DNA from: an uncultured Clostridia bacterium
GTDB lineage: Bacteria; Bacillota; Clostridia; Oscillospirales; Ruminococcaceae
NCBI GenBank assembly: GCA_946567425.1
Contig: CAMNXF010000005.1
Location: 1 to 64,000 of the forward strand
Direction of reading: 5' to 3'
DNA: 64,000 bases
The notes beneath the pieces are model-generated. The model saw nothing but the letters and a program-made list of their open reading frames with translations. It had not been told where the DNA came from and searched no databases. Positions 25,212 through 35,232 of this stretch are shown here, piece by piece; within the stretch, counting starts at the first letter, position 1, and each line of letters opens with the position of its first letter. The position numbers were made by a program, and so were the translations under genes.

Positions 25212-28200
25212 ATGCCCAAAAAGACAGATATCCATAAGATAATGATCATAGGCTCAGGACCTATAATCATTGGACAGGCGTGCGAGTTCGACTATTCGGG
25301 AACTCAGGCGTGCAAGGCGCTGAAAAAACTGGGGTACGAGATCGTTCTCGTGAATTCCAACCCCGCAACCATAATGACCGACCCCGACGTAGCGGACATT
25401 ACGTATATCGAGCCGCTGAATGTCGCGAGACTTACGCAGATCATCGAAAAGGAGCGCCCCGACGCGCTGCTGCCGAATCTCGGCGGACAGAGCGGACTGA
25501 ACCTCTGTTCGGAGCTTGCCGAGGCGGGCGTTCTTGAAAAGTACGGCGTTAAGGTCATCGGCGTACAGGTGGACGCTATTGAGCGCGGCGAGGACCGTAT
25601 CGAGTTCAAGCACACCATGGAGAAGCTCGGCATTGAGATGCCGCGCAGCGAGGTGGCGTATTCCGTCGACGAGGCGCTTGCCATTGCCGACAAGCTGCAC
25701 TATCCCGTGGTTCTCCGCCCCGCGTACACCATGGGCGGCGCGGGCGGCGGTCTGGTCTACAACGTTGACGAGTTGAAAATCGTCTGCGCGAGAGGGCTTC
25801 AGGCTTCTCTGGTCGGACAGGTTCTCGTCGAGGAATCTATCGCGGGCTGGGAGGAGCTTGAGCTTGAGGTAGTCCGCGACGCGGAAAACAACGTTATTAC
25901 AGTCTGCTTTATCGAAAATATCGACCCTATCGGCGTTCACACGGGCGACAGCTTCTGTTCCGCACCCATGCTCACAATAAGCGAGGAAGTTCAGAAGAAA
26001 TTACAGGAGTACTCGTACAGCATAGTCAAGGCGATCGAGGTAATCGGCGGTTGCAACTGCCAGTTCGCGCACGACCCCGTTTCGGGACGTATCGTCGTTA
26101 TCGAGATAAATCCGCGCACCTCGCGGTCGTCGGCGCTCGCGTCCAAGGCTACAGGCTTTCCGATTGCGCTGGTTTCGGCTATGCTCGCGTGCGGGCTTAC
26201 GCTTAGGGAGATACCGTGCGGCAAGTACGGAACGCTCGACAAGTACGTTCCCGACGGCGATTATGTGGTCATCAAGTTCGCGAGGTGGGCATTCGAGAAG
26301 TTCAAGGGCGCACAGGACAAGCTCGGAACGCAAATGCGCGCTGTCGGCGAGGTAATGTCGATAGGCAAGACCTACAAGGAAGCGTTCCAGAAAGCGATAC
26401 GCTCTCTTGAAACGGGGCGCTACGGTCTCGGCTACGCGAAGAATTTCAATGAGCTGAGCAAGGAGGAGTTGCTGTCCAGACTGACCTACCCGTCCTCCGA
26501 GCGCCAGTTTATCATCTACGAGGCACTGCGCAAGGGCGCGACCGTGGACGAAATTTACAACCTCACCAAGATAAAGCACTGGTTCTTGGAGCAAATGGTG
26601 GAGCTTATCGAGGAAGAGAATGCTCTTGCGGCGGTAAAGGGCGCTGTTCCCACAAAGGACGTGCTGCTCAAGGCGAAGCGCGACGGCTTCTCCGACCGCT
26701 ATCTGTCAAAGCTGCTTGACGTTTCCGAGGAGGATATCCGCGCGAAACGCAAGGAATACGGCATCAATGAGGCCTGGGAGGGCGTTCACGTAAGCGGCAC
26801 GGAGAACGCGGCTTACTACTACTCGACCTATAATCTCGACAAGGACGAAAGCCCCGTCAACACGGACAAGCCGAAAATTATGATACTCGGCGGCGGTCCG
26901 AACAGAATAGGTCAGGGCATCGAGTTCGATTATTGCTGCGTTCATGCGGCGCTAGCGCTGAAATCACTCGGCTTTGAGAGCATTATTGTCAACTGCAATC
27001 CCGAAACGGTATCCACCGACTACGACACCTCGGACAAGCTCTATTTCGAGCCGCTTACGCTCGAGGACGTGCTGGCTATCCACGAAAAGGAAAAGCCCGT
27101 CGGCGTTATTGCGCAGTTCGGCGGTCAGACGCCGCTCAACCTCGCGGCGGAGCTTAAAAAGAACGGCGTGAATATCCTCGGCACTACGCCCGAGACGATA
27201 GACCTCGCGGAGGACCGCGACCACTTCCGCGCGATGATGGAGCGCTTGGAAATTCCTATGCCCGAGAGCGGTATGGCTGTTACTGTCGAGGACGCCCTTT
27301 CGATCGCGAACCGTATTGGCTATCCCGTTATGGTGCGCCCGTCCTACGTTCTCGGAGGACGCGGAATGGAGATCGTTCACGACGACGAGATGATGCGCGT
27401 TTACATGAGCGCGGCGGTGGGCGTTACTCCCGATCGTCCGATACTCATCGACCGTTTCCTCAACCACGCAACGGAATGCGAGGCGGATGCTATCTCAGAC
27501 GGCACGCACTGTTTTGTTCCCGCAGTTATGGAGCACATTGAGCTTGCGGGCGTTCACAGCGGAGACTCGGCGTGCATACTCCCCGCGAAAAATCTTTCCG
27601 ACAAGCATATCGCGACTATCAAGGACTACACACGGAAGATCGCCGTGGAAATGGGCGTTGTCGGGCTTATGAATATGCAGTATGCTATCGAGGGCGATAC
27701 GGTGTATGTTCTCGAGGCTAATCCGCGCGCTTCGCGCACCGTGCCGCTGGTTTCCAAGGTCTGCGACATCAATATGGTCAAGGTTGCGACCGAGATAATG
27801 ACGGCTCAGTTCACGAAAAAGCCGTCGCCCGTGCCCGAGCTGCACGACCGCGTAATACCGCACTACGGCGTTAAGGAGGCGGTATTCCCGTTCAATATGT
27901 TCCAGGAGGTCGACCCCATACTGGGTCCCGAAATGCGCTCGACGGGCGAGGTGCTGGGCATTTCACCGAGTTTCGGCGAAGCGTATTACAAGGCGCAGGA
28001 AGCAACGCAGACAAGGCTGCCCATGGAGGGCACGGTGCTGCTGTCCGTCTGCGACCGCGACAAGCCCGAGCTTGTCGATATCGCAAGGGCGTTTGAGAAG
28101 CTCGGCTTCAAAATACTTTCGACTGGCAAGAGCTACGAGCTTATCACCGAGGCGGGAATTACCGCAGAGAAAGTCCTCAAGCTCTATGAGGGCAGACCGA

Positions 28201-28433
28201 ATATCGCGGACAAGATCGCGAACGGCGAGATACAGCTTATCATCAACACTCCCGCGGGCAAGACCAGCGCGAACGACGACAGCTATATCCGCAAAGCTGC
28301 GATAAAGCACCGCATTCCGTACATCACCACCATGGCGGCGGCAAAAGCGAGCGCGGAGGGTATCGCGGCGATAAAGAACGGTGCGCACCTCGGCGTGAAA
28401 TCGCTCCAGGCGTTCCACGCTGAGATCAAGTAA
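25212..28433 (+). CDS. carB: Carbamoyl-phosphate synthase large subunit
   Basis: 1073 residues, full length. It makes carbamoyl phosphate from bicarbonate, ATP and ammonia delivered by the small subunit CarA, feeding arginine and pyrimidine synthesis. Two homologous ATP-grasp halves are visible, starting IMIIGSGPIIIGQACEFDYSG and, from residue ~557, IMILGGGPNRIGQGIEFDYC. Each ends with an ExNPRxSR motif. The C-terminal ~140 residues form the MGS-like allosteric domain. No carA gene adjoins it, so CarA must be encoded elsewhere. ATG follows AAGGGAG at a slightly long distance. Confidence 0.97.
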   Translation: MPKKTDIHKIMIIGSGPIIIGQACEFDYSGTQACKALKKLGYEIVLVNSNPATIMTDPDVADITYIEPLNVARLTQIIEKERPDALLPNLGGQSGLNLCSELAEAGVLEKYGVKVIGVQVDAIERGEDRIEFKHTMEKLGIEMPRSEVAYSVDEALAIADKLHYPVVLRPAYTMGGAGGGLVYNVDELKIVCARGLQASLVGQVLVEESIAGWEELELEVVRDAENNVITVCFIENIDPIGVHTGDSFCSAPMLTISEEVQKKLQEYSYSIVKAIEVIGGCNCQFAHDPVSGRIVVIEINPRTSRSSALASKATGFPIALVSAMLACGLTLREIPCGKYGTLDKYVPDGDYVVIKFARWAFEKFKGAQDKLGTQMRAVGEVMSIGKTYKEAFQKAIRSLETGRYGLGYAKNFNELSKEELLSRLTYPSSERQFIIYEALRKGATVDEIYNLTKIKHWFLEQMVELIEEENALAAVKGAVPTKDVLLKAKRDGFSDRYLSKLLDVSEEDIRAKRKEYGINEAWEGVHVSGTENAAYYYSTYNLDKDESPVNTDKPKIMILGGGPNRIGQGIEFDYCCVHAALALKSLGFESIIVNCNPETVSTDYDTSDKLYFEPLTLEDVLAIHEKEKPVGVIAQFGGQTPLNLAAELKKNGVNILGTTPETIDLAEDRDHFRAMMERLEIPMPESGMAVTVEDALSIANRIGYPVMVRPSYVLGGRGMEIVHDDEMMRVYMSAAVGVTPDRPILIDRFLNHATECEADAISDGTHCFVPAVMEHIELAGVHSGDSACILPAKNLSDKHIATIKDYTRKIAVEMGVVGLMNMQYAIEGDTVYVLEANPRASRTVPLVSKVCDINMVKVATEIMTAQFTKKPSPVPELHDRVIPHYGVKEAVFPFNMFQEVDPILGPEMRSTGEVLGISPSFGEAYYKAQEATQTRLPMEGTVLLSVCDRDKPELVDIARAFEKLGFKILSTGKSYELITEAGITAEKVLKLYEGRPNIADKIANGEIQLIINTPAGKTSANDDSYIRKAAIKHRIPYITTMAAAKASAEGIAAIKNGAHLGVKSLQAFHAEIK

Positions 28434-28493
28434 AGATAAACGTAGAACCGGGAGTTTCTCTCGGTTCTGTCGATTTGTATCGGGGGGATATTG

Positions 28494-29654
28494 TTGAAGT
28501 TAAAATTTCTTGCGCTGCTGCTTGCGGTCGGCGCGCTGTTTTTGTCGGGCTGCGGTTATATTCCGCAGCCGTGGTGCGATCTGGAGTTTTCGGGTGAATT
28601 TTCGTCCGCAGTCACGGAGAGCACGTCCGACATTCCGTATACCTCCGAGGACGACAGCTCTGCCGAGGAAAAACCGCCGAACGGCACGGGAACGCTTACG
28701 GTGCATTTTATTGACGTTGGGCAAGGCGACAGCACGTTCATAGAGCTGCCGAACGGCGAAACTATGCTTATCGACGCAGGCGAACCCTTGGAGGGAGATA
28801 ACGTCGTAACGTATATTCTCACACAAGGGTATAATACTGTCGATCACGTTATAGCCACGCACCCACACGATGACCATATCGGCGGAATGTCCGACGTACT
28901 GAACAACTTCAATGTAAAGCATTTTTACTTTACTAAAGCGGAGGGCAGTTCAAAAGTATACGAAAATATGCTTGCGGCTATCGGCGAAAACGGGATAACC
29001 GCCGACCATGTAACGGCGGGCGACGTTATTGTAAATGAGGACGGTCTTTCCGCGGAGGTCGTCGCTCCGAAAACGCTCGAATGCGACAACTTAAACGATA
29101 CGTCGGTCGTTGTTAAGCTGACCTACAAGGACAATACGTTTCTGTTCACGGGAGACGCGGAGAAGCCCGAGGAGGATGGCATTTGGACAAATATTAAGTG
29201 CGACGTTCTCAAGGTCGGACATCACGGCTCGTCCACGTCCACAAACGCAAATTTCCTCAAAAAGACCGAGCCGACCTATGCGGTGATCTCGGCAGGGCTT
29301 TTCAACTCCTACGGTCACCCGACGGAAAAAACACTGAATGCCCTCGCGCAGAGGGGAATAAAGACGTTCCGCACCGATAAACAGGGCACAATAATATTAA
29401 ACTCGGACGGAACGGAGATCACCGCAAACAAAGACCCTGTCGAATACGGGGACGACATTGGCGAAGAAACGTCCTCTGCGGAAAACCCCGGCGGTTATGT
29501 TCTCAATACGAAATCCAAGAAGATACACTATCCCGACTGTCCGTCGGTCAAGACGATAAAGGATAAAAATATGGAACTCACCGACGACTTTAACGGCGCG
29601 GTATCGCGCGGCTACACGCCCTGCGGCAGCTGCAAGCCGACGGGCGGCGTGTAA
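28494..29654 (+). CDS. ComEC/Rec2-like metallo-beta-lactamase-fold lipoprotein with C-terminal Cys-rich motif
   Basis: About 386 residues. A lipoprotein signal peptide ends in LFLSGC. After an acidic Ser-rich linker, residues ~65-310 form a metallo-beta-lactamase hydrolase of the ComEC C-terminal type: VGQGDSTFIELPNGETMLIDAG, the HPHDDHIGG metal motif, FTGDAEKPEED and GHHGSSTSTN. The last ~50 residues carry HYPDCPSVKTI and YTPCGSCKP, a small Ada-like zinc-binding module often appended to such proteins. It is probably an extracellular phosphodiesterase or nuclease; the substrate is unknown. The start is one of two adjacent TTG codons; 28494 is better spaced from GGGGGG than 28491. Confidence 0.85.
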   Translation: MKLKFLALLLAVGALFLSGCGYIPQPWCDLEFSGEFSSAVTESTSDIPYTSEDDSSAEEKPPNGTGTLTVHFIDVGQGDSTFIELPNGETMLIDAGEPLEGDNVVTYILTQGYNTVDHVIATHPHDDHIGGMSDVLNNFNVKHFYFTKAEGSSKVYENMLAAIGENGITADHVTAGDVIVNEDGLSAEVVAPKTLECDNLNDTSVVVKLTYKDNTFLFTGDAEKPEEDGIWTNIKCDVLKVGHHGSSTSTNANFLKKTEPTYAVISAGLFNSYGHPTEKTLNALAQRGIKTFRTDKQGTIILNSDGTEITANKDPVEYGDDIGEETSSAENPGGYVLNTKSKKIHYPDCPSVKTIKDKNMELTDDFNGAVSRGYTPCGSCKPTGGV

Positions 29655-29694
29655 TTTTGTCGGATATTGACGGCAGTGTTTTTTGAAAAACCGC

Positions 29695-29723
29695 TTGATA
29701 AAACGCGGCGTTTGTGATATAAT
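29695..29723 (+). promoter_or_regulatory. Promoter of the feoAB operon
   Basis: TTGATA (29695-29700), 17-bp spacer, TATAAT (29718-29723), 34 bases before the ATG. I see no clear Fur-box palindrome across it. Confidence 0.7.
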
Positions 29724-29756
29724 TAACGATAGTGTAGAACATTGGAGGCGTTTTTA

Positions 29757-32093
29757 ATGACGTTAAAGGAACTAAAGACAGGCGAAAGCGCCATAATAAC
29801 AAGCGTCGGCGGCGAGGGCGCTCTGCGGCAGCATTTTCTGGATATGGGAGTTATCCCGGGCGCGGAGGTCACAATGGTAAAGCTCGCGCCAATGGGCGAC
29901 CCCATGGAGCTTCAGGTGCACGGCTACGAGCTTACGCTGCGGCTCGCGGACGCGGAGCAGATCGGCGCCGAGCCGATAAAGGCGCGCAGCAATCAGCACA
30001 GGCGCATTGACAGAATATACCCGAAGGTGCACCCGGGTCTCGGCGAGGACGGAAAATATCACGACGGCGGCGCTCCGCTGCCCGAGGGAACGAAAATCAC
30101 GTTCGCACTTGTCGGCAACCAGAACTGCGGCAAGACCACGCTCTTCAATCAGCTTACGGGCGCAAATCAGCATGTCGGAAATTTCCCGGGAGTTACCGTC
30201 GACAGAAAGGACGGCTCGATAAAGGGCTGTCCGAATACCATGGTGACCGATCTTCCCGGAATATATTCAATGTCGCCGTACAGCAGCGAGGAGATAGTTT
30301 CGCGGAATTTCGTGCTGAAAGAGAAGCCGAACGCGATAATCAACATAGTCGACGCGACGAATATCGAGCGCAATCTGTATCTCACCATGCAGCTTCTGGA
30401 AATGGACGTTCCCATGGTCGTCGCGTTGAATATGATGGACGAGGTCACGGGAAACAACGGCGCGGTCGACATAAACGGAATGGAGGAAATGCTCGGCGTT
30501 CCCGTCGTGCCGATCTCAGCCGCGAAAAACGAGGGCGTAAACGAGCTTGTCGAGCACGCGCTCCATATCGCGCAATATCGGGAAAAGCCGAGGAAACAGG
30601 ATTTCTGCAGCAAGGACAACCACGGCGGCGCGATACACAGGGCTATTCACGCGGTGGAATCCGTTATCGAGGATCACGCGGAAAAGGCGGGGCTGCCGCT
30701 GCAATTCGCCGCGACAAAGACGATCGAGGGCGACGAGCTTATTCTGGAGCAGCTTAAGCTCGACGAAAACGAAAAGGAGCTTATCGAACACACGGTTGTT
30801 CAGATGGAGCGCGAGGGCGGAATGGACCGCAGCGCCGCGATCGCCGATATGCGGTTCGATTTTATAGAGTACATCTGCGAGAGCACCGTGCAGAAGCCCC
30901 GCCAAAGCAAGGAGCGTCTGCGTTCCGAGAGGATAGACCGCGTCCTCACGGGAAAATGGACGGCGATACCGTGCTTTATTCTGATAATGGCGGCGGTCTT
31001 TCTGCTGACGTTTAACGTTATCGGCGCGTTTTTGCAGAGCCTTTTTGAAACTGGTATCGACGCGCTGTCGGGGCTGGTCGACGGGTGGATGACCTCCGCG
31101 AACGTGAATTCGGCGCTGCACGGACTGGTCATAGACGGAATATTCGGCGGGGTGGGCAGCGTGCTCAGCTTTCTGCCGATAGTCGTGACGCTGTTCTTCT
31201 TCCTGTCGATAATGGAGGACAGCGGATACGTCGCGCGCGTGGCGTTCTTTATGGATAAGCTGCTGCGAAAGATAGGGCTTTCGGGAAGAAGTATCGTGCC
31301 TATGCTGATAGGCTTCGGCTGTACCGTTCCCGCAGTCATGTCGACGAGAACGCTCCCGAGCAAGCGCGACCGCAAAATGACGATACTGCTGACCCCGTTT
31401 ATGAGCTGCACGGCAAAGCTGCCGATATACGCGTTCTTCGTGAACGCATTCTTCCCCGAATACGGCGGTCTTGTTATGACGGGTCTGTATCTGCTGGGGA
31501 TAATCGTCGCAATACTTATAGCGTTTCTGTTTAAGGGAACGCTTTTCAAGGGAGAAGCCGTGCCGTTTGTAATGGAACTGCCGAACTACCGTATGCCCGG
31601 CGTGAAAAACGTTGCTCAGCTCCTCTGGGAAAAGGCAAAGGACTTTCTCAGCAAGGCGTTCACGATAATACTTATCGCGACTATCGTTGTTTGGTTCTTA
31701 CAGAGCTTCGACATACATTTCAACATTGTAAGCGATTCCTCGGAGAGCATTATGGCGGTTATCGCGGGCTGGCTCGTTCCGATCTTCGAGCCGCTTGGTA
31801 TGGGAGACTGGCGGATAATCACCTCGCTTATCAGCGGCTTTATGGCAAAGGAGAGCGTGGTCTCCACAATGGAGATACTGTTCGGCGGCACTATCACAAC
31901 CGCGCTTACCACCGTTTCTGCGGCGACTATGCTGGTGTTCTCGCTGCTGTACACTCCTTGTGTAGCGTCTATTGCCGCTGTCCGCCGTGAACTCGGAGTA
32001 AGGTGGGCTGCGAGCGTGGTTATCTGGCAGTGCGTAGTCGCGTGGTTGATCGCGTTCGTCGCGAGAGCGGTGTTCCTTGTACTGGGAGTTTAG
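29757..32093 (+). CDS. feoB: FeoA-FeoB fusion ferrous iron transporter
   Basis: 778 residues. Residues ~1-75 are a FeoA SH3-like domain (LKELKTGESAIITSVGGEGAL, DMGVIPGAEV), normally a separate protein. FeoB follows: G1 ALVGNQNCGKTTLFNQLTG, G3 DLPGIYSM, G4 NMMDE, then a helical spacer and a membrane domain with two Gate motifs such as FGCTVPAVMSTRTL and FMSCTAKLPIY. It imports Fe2+ across the cytoplasmic membrane with GTPase-controlled gating. ATG at 29757 follows GGAGG; an in-frame TTG at 29742 overlaps that site. The small Cys-rich membrane protein just downstream is a common partner. Confidence 0.95.
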   Translation: MTLKELKTGESAIITSVGGEGALRQHFLDMGVIPGAEVTMVKLAPMGDPMELQVHGYELTLRLADAEQIGAEPIKARSNQHRRIDRIYPKVHPGLGEDGKYHDGGAPLPEGTKITFALVGNQNCGKTTLFNQLTGANQHVGNFPGVTVDRKDGSIKGCPNTMVTDLPGIYSMSPYSSEEIVSRNFVLKEKPNAIINIVDATNIERNLYLTMQLLEMDVPMVVALNMMDEVTGNNGAVDINGMEEMLGVPVVPISAAKNEGVNELVEHALHIAQYREKPRKQDFCSKDNHGGAIHRAIHAVESVIEDHAEKAGLPLQFAATKTIEGDELILEQLKLDENEKELIEHTVVQMEREGGMDRSAAIADMRFDFIEYICESTVQKPRQSKERLRSERIDRVLTGKWTAIPCFILIMAAVFLLTFNVIGAFLQSLFETGIDALSGLVDGWMTSANVNSALHGLVIDGIFGGVGSVLSFLPIVVTLFFFLSIMEDSGYVARVAFFMDKLLRKIGLSGRSIVPMLIGFGCTVPAVMSTRTLPSKRDRKMTILLTPFMSCTAKLPIYAFFVNAFFPEYGGLVMTGLYLLGIIVAILIAFLFKGTLFKGEAVPFVMELPNYRMPGVKNVAQLLWEKAKDFLSKAFTIILIATIVVWFLQSFDIHFNIVSDSSESIMAVIAGWLVPIFEPLGMGDWRIITSLISGFMAKESVVSTMEILFGGTITTALTTVSAATMLVFSLLYTPCVASIAAVRRELGVRWAASVVIWQCVVAWLIAFVARAVFLVLGV

Positions 32094-32102
32094 GGGGGAA
32101 AT

Positions 32103-32273
32103 ATGAACGGCGCGGATATTCTGGTGATGATAATTGTCGCGGCATTGGCAGCGGTAGCTGTATTGTTGATGATAAGGAACAGGCGAAAGGGAAAACGCGG
32201 CTGCGGCTGCTCCAAGTGCGGCGGCTGTAATTTCCCCGCCAACGACCATAAAGAGCAGCAGCGGAAGATGTAA
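32103..32273 (+). CDS. FeoB-associated Cys-rich membrane protein
   Basis: 56 residues, starting nine bases after the feoB stop with GGGGGAA before the ATG. A single N-terminal transmembrane helix (ILVMIIVAALAAVAVLLMI) is followed by a basic stretch and the cysteine cluster CGCSKCGGCN, then a polar tail. This fits the FeoB_associated family (FeoB-associated Cys-rich membrane protein), often encoded right after feoB in Clostridia. The cysteines may bind iron or sense redox state; this is inference. Confidence 0.85.
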   Translation: MNGADILVMIIVAALAAVAVLLMIRNRRKGKRGCGCSKCGGCNFPANDHKEQQRKM

Positions 32274-32286
32274 TTTTTCCCTTGCG

Positions 32287-32315
32287 TTGACTTTTGCGGC
32301 GCGTTATGCTATACT
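32287..32315 (+). promoter_or_regulatory. Promoter of the GH3 lipoprotein gene
   Basis: TTGACT (32287-32292), 17-bp spacer, TATACT (32310-32315), 32 bases before the ATG. Confidence 0.75.
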
Positions 32316-32347
32316 TAAATCAGCATATATTGAAAGGTTCTGATAAA

Positions 32348-33790
32348 ATGAAAGGCTTTAAACGGCTTGCGGCGTTGCTGCCGATCCTGCTGCTTTGCGC
32401 GGGCTGTAACGGCGTGTCCGAAAGCGTTTCCGACAGCATTGTCGTAAGCTCGCCGTCAACTCCGTCGGAAAGCTCGTCAAGCAGCTCCGTTACGTCCTCG
32501 GGGAGTTCAGGTACGTCCTTTTCGTCAAGCGACAAACCCGAGGAGACCTCACCTGTGGAAACGTCCTCGGAAAGCAGCGTAACTGAGGACACTTCGGGGG
32601 AAAGCACTTCGGGTTATATTGAGAGCGTCCCGGGTTACACTGAGAGCACGTCCGATTATGTTGAAGGCACTTCGGGTTCTGTCGAAAGCATGACTGTTCC
32701 CGAAATCACGGACAGCTCCGATACCCCGTCCGAGCCTGCTGAACCGAGTGCTCCCGACGACCCGATACAGAGCATTATCTCACAGATGTCGCTTAAGGAG
32801 CGCATTTATCAGATGTTCTTCGTGAACCCCGAGCAGATTACAGGCGGCGGAACGGTGCTTACGCCTATCGACTTAACGGACAAGCCCGTCGGCGGTATAC
32901 TCTGCATGGGCGATAATCTCGAGAGTGTTCCGCAGACGTATGAAATGCTCACGGGCATACAGGAGAACGCCAAGCGCAGCGGTATCGGCGTATTTCTTGC
33001 GGTCGATGAGGAGGGCGGCAGAGTGGCAAGATGCGCGTGGAAGCTCGGTACAACGGAGTTCGACGAAATGGCGGTCTACGGTGCACGCAACGACGCAGAC
33101 GAGGCTTTCGGCATCGGCAGAACCATCGGCGCGGATATCGGTGCGCTCGGGTTCAACGTGGACTTCGCGCCTGTTGCTGATGTCGATATTTCGCCGTACA
33201 ACGAGCTGGGCGACCGCATTTTCAGCGATGATCCGAACGTTGTTGCGAATATGGTGGCGAACGTCGTGCGCGGTCTGAACTCATCGGGTGTTGCGGCGAC
33301 ATTAAAGCATTTTCCGGGGCTGGGCGCGGAAAGCGGCAACACGCACACAGATTCGGCGATAGTGATAGACCGTTCGCTGGAACAGCTCCGCAATGAGGAA
33401 TTTGTGCCGTTCAGAAGAGGAATACAGGCGGGCGCGGATTTTGTTATGGTCGGACATCAGCAGGTGACCGCGTTCGGAGACGAGCTGCCCGCCGACCTTT
33501 CATACACGGCGGTCACGGAAATGCTGCGCGGAGAACTCGGCTTTGACGGCATTGCAATCACGGATTCACAGGTGATGAACACGATATCGAACGTATACTA
33601 TTCCGGGACGGCGGCGGTGATGTCCGTCAAAGCGGGAATAGATATGATACTCACCCCCGGCGACCTTGACGACGCGGTAAACGGCGTGTACAATGCGGTG
33701 CTGTCCGGCGAAATATCCGAGGAGCGCATCAACGAAAGCGTAACGCGCATTCTCACGGTGAAGCAGAAAATGGGTCTTCTGATTACTTGA
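32348..33790 (+). CDS. GH3-family beta-N-acetylhexosaminidase-like lipoprotein (NagZ type)
   Basis: 480 residues. A lipoprotein signal peptide (KRLAALLPILLLCAGC) is followed by a Ser/Thr/Glu-rich linker of ~120 residues with short repeats such as GYTESTSDYVEGTSG. Residues ~145-480 form a GH3 barrel: AVDEEGGRVAR, the signature KHFPGLGAESGNTHTD (a variant of KHFPGHG...DSH) and the candidate nucleophile D406 in IAITDSQVM. NagZ-type enzymes release GlcNAc from peptidoglycan fragments; being surface-tethered it probably acts on wall muropeptides. Other beta-hexosaminidase substrates are possible. A longer frame starting at 32294 lies over the promoter and is rejected. Confidence 0.87.
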   Translation: MKGFKRLAALLPILLLCAGCNGVSESVSDSIVVSSPSTPSESSSSSSVTSSGSSGTSFSSSDKPEETSPVETSSESSVTEDTSGESTSGYIESVPGYTESTSDYVEGTSGSVESMTVPEITDSSDTPSEPAEPSAPDDPIQSIISQMSLKERIYQMFFVNPEQITGGGTVLTPIDLTDKPVGGILCMGDNLESVPQTYEMLTGIQENAKRSGIGVFLAVDEEGGRVARCAWKLGTTEFDEMAVYGARNDADEAFGIGRTIGADIGALGFNVDFAPVADVDISPYNELGDRIFSDDPNVVANMVANVVRGLNSSGVAATLKHFPGLGAESGNTHTDSAIVIDRSLEQLRNEEFVPFRRGIQAGADFVMVGHQQVTAFGDELPADLSYTAVTEMLRGELGFDGIAITDSQVMNTISNVYYSGTAAVMSVKAGIDMILTPGDLDDAVNGVYNAVLSGEISEERINESVTRILTVKQKMGLLIT

Positions 33791-33815
33791 CAATTCAAAT
33801 TATTTGTTGTATAAT
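33787..33815 (+). promoter_or_regulatory. Promoter of kdgK
   Basis: TTGACA (33787-33792) overlaps the stop codon of the preceding gene; 17-bp spacer, TATAAT (33810-33815). Full consensus match, 38 bases before the ATG. Confidence 0.8.
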
Positions 33816-33853
33816 ACATTCAAAGAGAACCGACTTTTCTGGAGGAGGACATT

Positions 33854-34942
33854 ATGGAACATTACAATCCGCTGCTCCCGAACGACGAAAACGGGAAAAA
33901 GTTCATCACCATAGGAGAAATTATGCTGCGGCTTACCCCGCCGAACTACGAGAAAATACGCATGACGCACACATTCGAGGCGAGCTACGGCGGCAGCGAG
34001 GCGAATATCGCGCTCGCGCTGGCAAATCTGGGCGTTGACAGCACATTTTTCAGCGTCGTTCCCGACAACAGTCTGGGCAAGAGCGCGGTGCGCTGGCTGC
34101 GTTCAAACGATGTGCACTGCACTCCCGTGATACTCACCTCGCCCGAGGAGACTCCCACGCACCGTCTCGGTACTTACTATTTGGAAACGGGCTACGGCAT
34201 TCGTCCGAGCAAGGTCACTTACGACAGAATGCACAGCGTTATCACTGAGTACGACTTTAACAAGGTCGACCTCGAGGCTCTTCTGGAGGGCTTTGACTGG
34301 CTGCACCTCAGCGGAATTACTCCCGCGCTCGGCAAAAACTGCCGCGAGCTTATCATGAACTGCCTTAAGATCGCCAAGGAAAAGGGGCTTATCGTGAGCT
34401 TCGACGGCAATTTCAGGAGCCAGCTCTGGGGCTGGGAGGAGGCGCGCGACTTCTGCACGGAATGTCTGCCGTTCGTCGACGTACTTCTCGGTATTGAGCC
34501 TTATCATCTTTGGAAAGACGAGAACGATCACTCAAAGGGCGATTGGAAGGACGGAGTTCCGCTCCAGCCGAGCTACGAGCAGCAGGACGAGATTTTCCGT
34601 CACTTTATCGAGAGATACCCCAATCTGAAGTGCATAGCGCGGCACGTCCGCTACGCTCACAGCGGCAGTGAGAACAGCCTTAAGGCGTTTATGTGGTACG
34701 ACGGTCACACGTTTGAGAGCCGTCTGTTCACGTTTAACGTGCTTGACCGTGTAGGCGGCGGAGACGCGTTCGCAAGCGGACTGATTTACGCTATGATGAA
34801 CAATTTCAAGTCCATGGATATGGTGAATTTCGCGGTCGCGTCGAGCGTTATCAAGCACACAATTCACGGAGACGGTAACATCACCGACGACGTTCAGAGT
34901 ATCCGCAACCTTATGAATATGAATTACGATATCAAACGGTAA
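33854..34942 (+). CDS. kdgK: 2-keto-3-deoxygluconate kinase-like PfkB-family sugar kinase
   Basis: 362 residues. PfkB/ribokinase fold: FITIGEIMLRLTPP at the N-terminus (the KDG-kinase start pattern), FEASYGGSEANIALALANLG, VSFDGNFRSQLW in the substrate region, and the ATP/anion-hole motif DRVGGGDAFASGLIYA containing the catalytic Asp. KDG kinase phosphorylates 2-keto-3-deoxygluconate, the product of pectin and uronate breakdown, for splitting by KDPG aldolase. The neighbouring PL9 pectate lyase gene supports this role. Another keto-sugar such as 5-keto or fructose-like substrates cannot be excluded. GGAGG precedes the ATG. Confidence 0.87.
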   Translation: MEHYNPLLPNDENGKKFITIGEIMLRLTPPNYEKIRMTHTFEASYGGSEANIALALANLGVDSTFFSVVPDNSLGKSAVRWLRSNDVHCTPVILTSPEETPTHRLGTYYLETGYGIRPSKVTYDRMHSVITEYDFNKVDLEALLEGFDWLHLSGITPALGKNCRELIMNCLKIAKEKGLIVSFDGNFRSQLWGWEEARDFCTECLPFVDVLLGIEPYHLWKDENDHSKGDWKDGVPLQPSYEQQDEIFRHFIERYPNLKCIARHVRYAHSGSENSLKAFMWYDGHTFESRLFTFNVLDRVGGGDAFASGLIYAMMNNFKSMDMVNFAVASSVIKHTIHGDGNITDDVQSIRNLMNMNYDIKR

Positions 34943-34959
34943 GGTTTCCGTTTAAAACG

Positions 34960-34992
34960 CGGTATCGGGTTTTATGCCCGATACCGTTTTTT
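34960..34992 (+). terminator. Terminator of kdgK
   Basis: Perfect 10-bp stem CGGTATCGGG (34960-34969) with 34977-34986, followed by six T's. Confidence 0.95.
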
Positions 34993-35232
34993 GGTATTGC
35001 TGTAAAGTGCCTGGTTTGGGATAAAATGACTGTTTATTGAGATGTCCGTTACGGAGTAAGATATGTATTTTTCAGATTTGGAAGATTTTGGGACAGTGTT
35101 TTTCACACTGAATGTAACGGTTTACAAATTGCTTTACAATGCATTCTGCAATGCTTTTTGAATTGCTTTTTTCATAACATCTTTCGTCAAAATGCACAGT
35201 TTTTTTTATTTGTTGTTGTGAATTTGTACAAC

